Of a DNA stretch of 23,314 bases, positions 16,767 to 23,314 are shown in pieces. The stretch comes from Chara braunii (Eukaryota; Streptophyta; Charophyceae; Charales; Characeae): assembly GCA_003427395.1 (NCBI GenBank), contig BFEA01000162.1:2178328-2201641 (forward strand), in the 5' to 3' direction. The notes beneath the pieces are model-generated. The model was not told where the DNA came from, ran no database searches, and worked only from the letters and a program-made list of their open reading frames with translations. Position numbers and translations under genes: made by a program. The stretch's first letter is position 1, and each line of letters starts with the position of its first letter.

Positions 16767-18287
16767 TAATGACCGGTATTGATTTCATCCTTCTGATGTG
16801 CTTGTTTGCACCTGGTATGCCTCCCTGCTCCTAACAGCATACCTCTTCTTAGCAGCAGGTTGACCCAAACTGCTATTCCAAGTATGCTAATCTGATATAT
16901 AATGTGATGTTGTCCATAGCCAGTCCTTGACAGCATAGGTTTTAGCTCTCCTCCATTTCTGGTTGTCTCCTCTTGATTGAGTTTGCCAAACTGTGTTCTA
17001 ATCTCTCTTCAATGATCTCCCTGGGATTTGTGCAAGGTATCTCTCTGTGAAGCAACTTGTCATCCATAATCATGGGGATGCTTTTTATTGTTGGAAGTTC
17101 TTTCTTAATTTTGTGACTAAACAGTTTCTATGTAAACATTTATTTTTTGATCACTTCAAAGTTCAACACCTTACAAAAGCATCCTCCAGTTAAAGAGCCT
17201 CGTGGAGTTGGTCGGTACAGAGAAAAATGCCGCCTCGAGTTGTGCTTTGCTAATAGCACGCTCGGAGTGGACACAATCTTAGGGTGGACAGTAGTACCTT
17301 GCATAACTGCCATGAAGATTCTGGATCTCGCCGTGCAGAACTCTGGCCGTTTCTTGCACCCGTGTTCTCTCTTCTACCTTCATCATCAGATGTTACGAGC
17401 AATAAAAAGCAAAGAGAGAAAAAAAGTTCAACAAACACATACAACATGAAGCACCATGAATAACAAAGAGATGTGATATAAGAAAGCATACACAGAATAA
17501 TCTAAACAATACAAAGCCAAAGAGAAGCGAAACAATAAATAAACAAATATAATCTAATTATTAACAAAAAGGACTCACCAAAAAGGACTCACAAACTAGT
17601 AAACTCACCAGTACATCGTCACCAGCTCTCCTATGAGCACTACCATCCCTGCTCACCTGTCTATCTGTATCGCCTCGGTTCTCTGCCCCCTAAAGGTGGT
17701 CATACACATGAGCAACCCTGTGCTCACACTCCTGTTCACCCTTGATCCAAGGCGAACCCCATAACCCTGCCTAACAGTCGTATTTCTCAAGCACACGAAA
17801 CTTACTTCCAGTGGCTGACGGGCTACACCAAGAGACAGGAAAGATTTTGAAAGAGCAACAAATGGAATATGCACGGTCAAGGCATAAGCTGCAATGCAGC
17901 ATCCTTCCAGCAGAGCTACAGAGTACAAATTGCTCGCAATCAACCCACACGAGCTCCAGCATGATTGACAATAACACACTGAAGTTCCTTATCAAAAAAA
18001 TTGAACTGGAAATGAACAAAAAATAAAAATGAGTTTTTGCGCTAGCGCCTCCGGTCGATGAGAACTGTAGCTGTTTGTCCTTCCCCGCACGCATTTCCGT
18101 TGGCAGACTTCTCGTTCTTGTTCTTTCCGCCAAATAGAAAACCAGATTTTTCCTCCTCGACTCGATTTCCCTCGCTTGTCTTGCTTGTGTATTTTCACCT
18201 CCTTACCACTCTCTTCCCTTACTGCCTTTCTCCTCTACAAGTTTCACTATTTCTGCCTAACCCGATGCTGTCCTTTGTCGTTTGGTG
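16767..18287. other. Flank of element A, nothing recognised
   Basis: Sequence of moderate AT content with short frames on both strands, none matching a family I know. A small repeat, AAAAGGACTCAC, occurs twice at about 17569-17593. The plus strand is pyrimidine-rich at 18080-18260. I see no rRNA, tRNA or transposon domain here. Confidence 0.5.
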
Positions 18288-18395
18288 ATGATGGCAATGG
18301 CGTTGTCTTCCACGTCCGTGGGCATGGCGTGTCTTATCGCCTCGCGTTGTACTTGTTATACACAAGAAGTCCAAGATCAACTCACTAGGAATTGA
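18288..18395 (+). CDS. Possible transit-peptide-type start, truncated by a tRNA-like insertion
   Basis: After a pyrimidine-rich stretch, ATGATG at 18288 opens MMAMALSSTSVGMACLIASR. This is rich in Ala, Ser, Met and Thr with no acidic residue, like the start of a plastid transit peptide. The frame runs through CYTQEVQDQ and stops at TGA 18393-18395, inside the tRNA-like sequence that begins at 18380. It could be the 5' end of a broken nuclear gene or chance. No splice donor or downstream exon is evident. Confidence 0.2.
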   Translation: MMAMALSSTSVGMACLIASRCTCYTQEVQDQLTRN

Positions 18396-18450
18396 ACCTA
18401 TGACCAACCACCAAAGAGGTGGATCAATTAACCAATAGGTAAAGTGAGCT
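18380..18450 (-). tRNA. tRNA-like sequence (degenerate tRNA or SINE head)
   Basis: A 71-base minus-strand segment has matching ends (CTCAC near 18448 and GTGAG near 18382) that extend to a 6-8 bp acceptor-like stem. ACCTATTGGTTAATTG resembles a D-arm/A-box. CCAC-CTCTTTG-GTGG makes an anticodon-like arm with a 7-base loop. GGTTCAATTCC is a clear B-box and T-loop. Loop CTCTTTG would put CTT at the anticodon. The D stem and T stem are weak, so a functional tRNA is doubtful. Confidence 0.5.
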
Positions 18451-18470
18451 GGGATGAAAGTGAAGCCCCA

Positions 18471-18621
18471 TGAGGGACATTTCACCCCACCCCAGCATGG
18501 ATCAACCATGACCCGGTGTACCCAGACTCGACTCGACCCGAATGCACGTGAGGGACAACTCACGGCACCGGCCAGACTTCAACCAAGCACTACTGCAAGG
18601 GTCAACCATGACCCGGTGTAC
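18471..18621. repeat. Imperfect ~100-bp duplication next to the tRNA-like sequence
   Basis: TCAACCATGACCCGGTGTAC occurs at 18502-18521 and again at 18602-18621, 100 bases apart. TGAGGGACA is shared at about 18471 and about 18549. It may belong to the same repeat as the tRNA-like head. Confidence 0.75.
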
Positions 18622-18779
18622 TTCCCCTTCGAAAATTTGAGGGGGCGCCCTCGGACTTCGCCCGTGCTGTCTCCCCAACGGGGGCCCGGCTGGCTGGCGC
18701 GAACTTCCAGAGGAAGTCTCGACAAAGGGAACATCATCACAAGCCACGTGAGTGAATCAAGAAGTGGGATTCGGGGGAG

Positions 18780-19082
18780 AAATTCGCACTCGTAGGGAGA
18801 GGGCGAAACTCAGGACGTAAGGCAACGGCGAAAACCCAGGAAGCAGGGGAAGCAAATGGGGGGTAAAGTTGGCAAGGACAGGGGGCTCAAAAGGAGACTA
18901 AAGAGAGAACGAGGGTGCCAAAATAAGTAAGGGAAGAGAGTTAAAAAGGAGATAAAAGAGAGAGAGGAAAAGGGGAAAGGGAGGATAAAGTGAAGAGAGA
19001 CAGGCGGGGGAGGAGATTCAAGAGTTTTAGAAAGGAGGGAATTTCGCCACGAAAGGAAAACTTCGCAACCCTCAAGCGCAAG
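18780..19082. other. Purine-rich stretch, no gene
   Basis: The plus strand is dominated by A and G (for example GAGAGAGAGGAAAAGGGGAA at about 18957). No frame with recognisable content was found. Confidence 0.6.
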
Positions 19083-19215
19083 ACAATAGCAAGAACCAAA
19101 GGCCCAAGAGCACGGAGCGAATGGACTACCAGTCTCAACTTCTCAAGCGATAGAGGACAAACTCAAGAAAAAGAGTTCCAACGAAGAACTGTCGGATAGA
19201 GGAGAAAGTGAGTTA
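19083..19215. repeat. Dispersed 133-bp repeat R, copy 1
   Basis: It matches 22050-22182 over exactly 133 bases with scattered substitutions and no indel, starting ACAATAGC and ending GTGAGTTA. Both copies can be read as ARTKGPRARSEW then TSLNFSS-RGQT, but copy 2 stops soon after. The repeat belongs to no family I know. Confidence 0.85.
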
Positions 19216-19335
19216 GGGAGGAGTGGGTTTGGTGCTGCTTTCGTTTCCCTGGGAGTATTGTCCTTAGGTCTGCTCTTGGTGAAGATTCGAACGGCGGGCT
19301 ACGAGAGATGGCGGATCGAGTCGGTTTCTGCCACC

Positions 19336-19420
19336 ATGGATGTTCTTTCTCTCTCCGAACTGCCAGCAAGGGGTCGTCGACAGGCTCGGCGGTTTGGGCT
19401 CGCTACGTGGCTGTGTTGTG
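19336..19420 (+). CDS. Candidate first exon of an unknown gene
   Basis: GCCACCATGG at about 19330 is a strong start context. The frame reads MDVLSLSELPARGRRQARRF and then GLATWLCC, and it meets GTAAGTG at 19421, an excellent splice donor. AT-rich, intron-like sequence follows to about 20870, where TTGGTTGCAG at 20870-20879 could be an acceptor. Joining these gives a short frame that soon stops, so the gene model is not supported. No family is recognised. Confidence 0.22.
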
Positions 19421-19476
19421 GTAAGTGTTGGCCACGGTCCGACAATCTTCGTCGTTCAGCTTTTTGGTACATGTGA

Positions 19477-21130
19477 TGCAGGCCACGAGCAGCTGAGATG
19501 CTTTTGAAACCGATGAAGGAGGAGGCAGAGGTTGGGAGAGCAAGAGGACATGCCATGTGCGGGGGGTGGGAATTAGGGTTGGTAAGGAATTATGTAGATT
19601 GTCTGCTGGTTTTCCTCAGTGACGAGACTGATGATGGTTGAGGTGTTGATTTCCTTTTGATTACAAGCTTACAAAATCCCTACTGAGTGCTTATTTTTCT
19701 GTCGTAAAACATGATCTGGATTTTTCTGACGATGATGCATTCTGATGTTGGCGCGGTTGTTTTTGAATGATTCCGTTTTTATGATTGTGCTTTGTTTAAA
19801 ATATGATTCATGAGGTCTTAGGTGTTTTCTGATTGTAATTGATCCCTAATCTGAAATTCGTTTTTTATGTTCTGAGCAAGATCCCTAATCTGAAATTCGT
19901 ATTTTCTTAGCAGGATTCTTAATCTACAATTCGTATTTTCTGAGCAAGATTCCTAATCTGAAATTCGTAAATCAGAGTTTTGCTCTGATCCCAATGAATG
20001 ATTACTCAATTTTAATTTACAAAGGGTTACAAATTGATTTTCTCAAAGTGGAATTGATGTCCTACGTTTATCCATCTTTGATCTAGTTCTAAATCTGACC
20101 TAGTTCTCCATATCTGTGTGCATAAGTCTGAGATCTTATTTTTTGAATTCGATATTTGATGTCACTTGTTTAAAGGAGTTCCAAAAAACTGGTTGCAATC
20201 GAGTCTCAAGTTGTGATATTGTAGGATTTGGGCTCATAGGTGCTGATTGAATTATCTCCTTCAGGGTGGGAGCCCCTCCCAGCGAGGGTTTTACAAGGTG
20301 GGAGTTGTGATCCTTGAGAGGGTAGGGGTGGTATTGTGGGTTTTGTTCTCCTTTGGGCCAGACTATTCTGGGTCGGATCAGCCACGACAGTTGGGAAGGA
20401 GGACAAGGGGCCGTGCTGTTTTCAGCAAGATGAGAGGTCGAGAGGTGTTTCACTTGGAGAGGGTGGGACACGAGGGAAGGGGGATCTTCAGCTCTGCGGG
20501 GGCATGCTCTAGGGGGTATTGCATGCTGCTGAGGGAGCATGCGTGAATTAGGGGGCTGTTTTGAATTAGGGCTGGAAGGTAAGGGGGCGCCTTCCAGCGG
20601 AGGCAGCGAAAGGACATGAGCTTGTTTTGTTGGGGGGGAGGAGTAAGCCGCTCGGTTTCTTGTGAGTTCTTTTACATCCACCTGCGACGTGAATAGGCAC
20701 AAAAATTTCCATGGGGAAAGAAGTAGTTCCTTCCGTCCTCTCTCTCCCTGTGGGAATAATAGGTGTCGACTGCCTTTTTAGGTTACTATTCCTGCGTGTG
20801 TATCTGTATTCTTTGAATTCTTTTTTATTTTTGAGGTTTCAACTAGAAAAACCATCATAATTTTGGTGTTGGTTGCAGTGGATTGTGTTTGCGGTGATGG
20901 TTGGAGATAATGCGCTCTGTGGGCGGAAATAGGCTACAGCAGCGGTGGAGATGGTCGCTCTACCACAGTAAGTCTTGCCGTAGTAAGGTTGAGAAGGTTT
21001 TTGTTGGATGTTTGCAGCCAGTGCTTGAAAGAGTGGATGCTCGGAACTACAACCATGGCGACGATTGGTGGCTTGTCTGGTATCTGTTGATGTCTTTGGT
21101 CCCAGTGATTTGCAAATGGATGAGGTGAGA
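19477..21130. other. Long stretch without a recognised gene
   Basis: The first part is T-rich and intron-like with a tandem repeat at 19841-19967. A 188-codon minus-strand frame at 20702-20136 is Pro- and Ser-rich with no domain I recognise, and I do not call it a gene. Possible splice acceptors exist near 20879 but no confirmed exon. Confidence 0.4.
19841..19967. repeat. Four tandem copies of a 34-39 bp unit
   Basis: GATCCCTAATCTGAAATTCG and its variants start at 19841, 19880, 19914 and 19948. They are spaced by TATTTTCTGAGCAA-type linkers. Confidence 0.9.
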
Positions 21131-21131
21131 A

Positions 21132-21370
21132 TGACGCTGGTCGGTGTTGGGGCTTGGTCGCGCCGCCCTGTAACCCGAGCGGTACAGGAACATGAGACCT
21201 GGTAGAGAGATCTGGGGAGTTGTCGAGGGTGGAAGGCACTCTCGTGTCTATTGGCGAACTGATACTTAGTCGACGCTGGCCGGAGCCGGGGTGGGTCGCT
21301 TTGCCCTGTAACCTAGCAGGTGGGGGGATTTCTGGGGTGGGTCGTGCCACTCTGTAACCTAGCAGTTGGG
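21132..21370. repeat. Degenerate direct repeats with a CCTGTAACC core
   Basis: GACGCTGGYCGG occurs at about 21132, 21272 and 21603. It is followed twice by GGTCGC and CCCTGTAACC (about 21166 and 21304). CTCTGTAACCTAGCAG follows at about 21350. Two units are about 140 bases apart. Confidence 0.7.
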
Positions 21371-21876
21371 GGTGGGAGGCCTGGTAGAGATTGAGTATCG
21401 GGGTATAGGAGAGAGGCGGATAGGGTTGAGCTGCTGATAGCCGCTAAAGGTAGGTGGTTTTCGGTCCGAATATTTCCGTGATCAAATCTTAGAAAAACGT
21501 TGTCTTACGAATGTATTGTGATTCTGGGGACCCCTAGCAACTCATTTTAGGAGGCTTCATTGCTGTTATACTCAGTGATCTGCGGCTGTCCGATGCCAGA
21601 ACGACGCTGGCCGGTACGAGGGTTTTCAGCATTTATAGGACCTTGGTGATGGCGTTTTTGCTTCTAGAAACTCCAGGATTTTCTTAGCCAAAGCCAGGTA
21701 ATGGCCCCGGTTAGCTTAAAAAAAGAGGGGTTCTTTTAATCCCTTTGTGGAACTTAGAAGGAAACTTCTCATATTTTTTCAGTTTTTTTCAGACTTTTTC
21801 TTCATTTTAGCCTATCTTCAGGGTTTCTTCAGCGAATAGGCTAGTAATTGCTCATGATCTTATTCTTCAGACAAAG

Positions 21877-21893
21877 CCGGGTTGAAGTCCCGG
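21877..21893 (+). other. T-arm-like hairpin with B-box resemblance
   Basis: CCGGG-TTGAAGT-CCCGG forms a perfect 5-bp stem with a 7-base loop, the size of a tRNA T-arm. GGTTGAAGTCC is close to the Pol III B-box. Together with the poly(A) 116 bases downstream it may mark a SINE. Confidence 0.35.
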
Positions 21894-21946
21894 TATCTCA
21901 AAAAACATTTTCTGTATGTGCTCTCAAATATGTTTCATGTTCCAAA

Positions 21947-22049
21947 TGGGACACTGGGCCCGGTTCCCAGCATGTGCGGCGCCCCAAGAATAAATTGGAG
22001 CGCTGTCCCAAAAAAAAAAAAAAAAAAAAAAAACAAAAAAACAAACACA
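21947..22049 (+). mobile_element. 3' end of a poly(A)-tailed retroposon
   Basis: TGGGACA at 21947-21953 pairs with TGTCCCA at 22004-22010, and the stem is followed immediately by A24 and an A/C-rich tail to 22049. The tail abuts copy 2 of repeat R exactly where it begins. The 5' end and target duplication were not found. Confidence 0.5.
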
Positions 22050-22182
22050 ACAATAGCGAGAACCAAAGGCCCAAGAGCACGAAGCGAATGGGCTACCAGT
22101 CTCAACTTCTCAAGCGCTAGAGGACAAACTTAAGAAAAAGACTTCCGACGAAGAAATGTCGGATAGAGGAGAAAGTGAGTTA
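22050..22182. repeat. Dispersed 133-bp repeat R, copy 2
   Basis: Same as 19083-19215. It starts directly after the A-rich tail of the preceding retroposon end. Confidence 0.85.
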
Positions 22183-23127
22183 ACCCTTTAGAGGAAACAG
22201 CCAAACAAGGTAAGGAACTCCTACTCATTATCAACGAGGGAAAGAAGAGACGGCTGCCCAGCACTCTCCACCCAATGACATTCGGAGAACGAGAAGGGGC
22301 GAGGGCAAAAGCGGGAATCGGAGGGAAGATCCCTCAAGTCTCACAATTCAAGTGGGATTTTAAAGTGGCGATAAGGCAGCCAAGCAAATAGCAGTGGAGA
22401 AACGTTCACTAAATAATCGCTCGAAGGGACCTCGCTCTTGAGAGGGGGACGTGTTATGACCCACCAAAACACAGACTGAGAACACTGCTGACTTCTGGGT
22501 TTTGCTGCTGGAGCGTATGCCTTGCTGAGATTCCCATGCTGTGCTGAGTTTTCTAAGTTTGTGTGTGTGTGCATGCTTGCTGGTCCATGTGCCTGTCTGA
22601 GTGAACATATGCCTGAGTGTGTGTCTGGCCCGACAGGGCACTTGTGTGTGGTGAGGCCCGCAGGGCCGGTACTTACCTGTGGGCGTTACTTTGAGGGTTG
22701 CAGTGGGAAAAACAGTCAAGTAGCGGGGAGTAGGCCCGCAACACTTAGGGCAGCGGGAGAAAAACACTCAAGTAGCAGGTAGGCCGGTACCATTCCAGTA
22801 GCGGAAGACGTGTTGGGAACTGGAGGCCGAGCAGAAGAAGACAGAAAGTTCGTATTTTTTCAGGCCCAGTAGTGGTAGGCAAGAGGTAGGAGGGTACCAG
22901 TGCAAGCAGCCTGAGTTCAGGGCCGGTGCGGACGATATCAGAGTCCGCAATGATGTTTCCCTCCGCAAGGGAGGGGGTACTGGTTGCTTGGAGGCTGTGC
23001 AGCCTGGAAGTCACCGCCCAAGAGGCAAGTAGGCCGCTACAACTCCTGAAGGAGCGAGTAGCTCCTCCTTATTTGCGGTATGCAAGTTTGGGTGTCATGC
23101 TGCTTGCGTGGGCGCGATGTAATAGAA
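22183..23127. other. Stretch without a recognised gene
   Basis: Contains a short (GT)n run near 22560 and an imperfect duplication at about 22698-22775 (GCAG-GGGA-AAAAACA-TCAAGTAGC-GG). Frames on both strands are short and unrecognised. Confidence 0.5.
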
Positions 23128-23314
23128 GATAGATTGAATTTAAACGAAATTGAAAAAAGAGCAACAAAATTAGCCTATTTTCTTAGAGTACCTATTGACG
23201 GATTAGAATAAAATTAAAAAATCTTCAATAGAAATGAAAACAAAATACAAGAATATCGAAATCTTGATAATTCAATTTCTTCTTTATTTATCATATTAGG
23301 CACACATTCGGTCT
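23128..23314 (+). pseudogene. AT-rich organelle-like segment with a broken reading frame, partial
   Basis: Composition shifts at about 23128 from GC-rich flank to about three-quarters A+T. One plus-strand frame reads NLNEIEKRATKLAYFLRVPI, then two TAA codons three bases apart (near 23208 and 23214). It then stays open as KIFNRNENKIQEYRNLDNSI and beyond to the window end. The codon use is strongly A/T-ending, like plastid DNA of green plants. I cannot name the gene. It could be a plastid-derived nuclear insertion, a bacterial-like piece or a junction in the assembly. Confidence 0.35.

Noticed and set aside
18380-18450. Functional tRNA-Lys
   Set aside because: The anticodon-like loop fits, but the D and T stems are weak and the sequence does not resemble plant tRNA-Lys.
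20136-20702. 188-codon minus-strand frame as a gene
   Set aside because: Pro/Ser-rich with no domain, no start context and no neighbour to support it; open frames of this size occur by chance in GC-rich flank.
22450-22960. TGTTATGACCC at about 22451 as an LTR start, with GATATCAGAGTCC at about 22935 as a primer binding site
   Set aside because: The string looks like LTR starts, but there is no second LTR, no clear CA end before the primer-like string, and the primer match is poor at its key first bases.

Overview
The window is nuclear-type eukaryotic DNA made mostly of nested, decayed retrotransposons, with about 6.5 kb of poorly recognisable flank. A green-lineage host, such as a charophyte alga or an early-diverging land plant, fits best. 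The reasons are a plant-like U6 snRNA sequence, tRNA-iMet-type primer binding sites (TGGTAT-GAGC-), and a Ty3/gypsy chromovirus with a plant-like RT, integrase and chromodomain. No sequence identifies the species. I see no intact cellular gene, CRISPR array or bacterial operon.

Element A, from before base 1 to 16766 on the minus strand, is a degraded Ty3/gypsy chromovirus. Its order from 5' to 3' runs from high to low coordinates. The 5' LTR (9945-10884 plus 16522-16766) is split by insertions. The primer binding site is at 9926-9942, gag remnants lie at 9147-7197 and the protease at 7087-6394. The pre-RT linker is at about 3901-3603 and carries a tandem duplication. RT, RNase H, integrase and the integrase tail with a chromodomain remnant run from 3602 to 871. 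The 3' LTR is 755-1 and is cut by the window edge. Stops and frameshifts break every part, so it cannot make a functional Gag-Pol.

Two insertion series sit inside A. First, a 5'-truncated L1-like LINE on the plus strand (3902-6385) lies between the protease and RT parts, with a poly(A) tail and an 8-bp target duplication. Second, the 5' LTR of A received element C (10885-16517 as it now stands, about 1.25 kb without its insert), which looks like a solo LTR. C then received element B (11940-16320, minus strand), which has two long LTRs, a primer binding site, a polypurine tract and a perfect 5-bp target duplication. B encodes only a gag/protease remnant, so it should depend on enzymes from elsewhere. 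Inside B lies a U6 snRNA retropseudogene (14677-14775) with a 14-A tail and a perfect 16-bp target duplication. The stack therefore records an order of events: A before C before B before U6, and A before a 167-bp duplication before the LINE.

From 16767 to 23127 I recognise only small things: a tRNA-like sequence, a possible transit-peptide-type start, a possible first exon with a good splice donor, a 133-bp dispersed repeat present twice, a poly(A)-tailed retroposon end, and several short tandem repeats. The last ~190 bases change abruptly to AT-rich sequence with organelle-like composition and one reading frame broken only by two nearby TAA codons.
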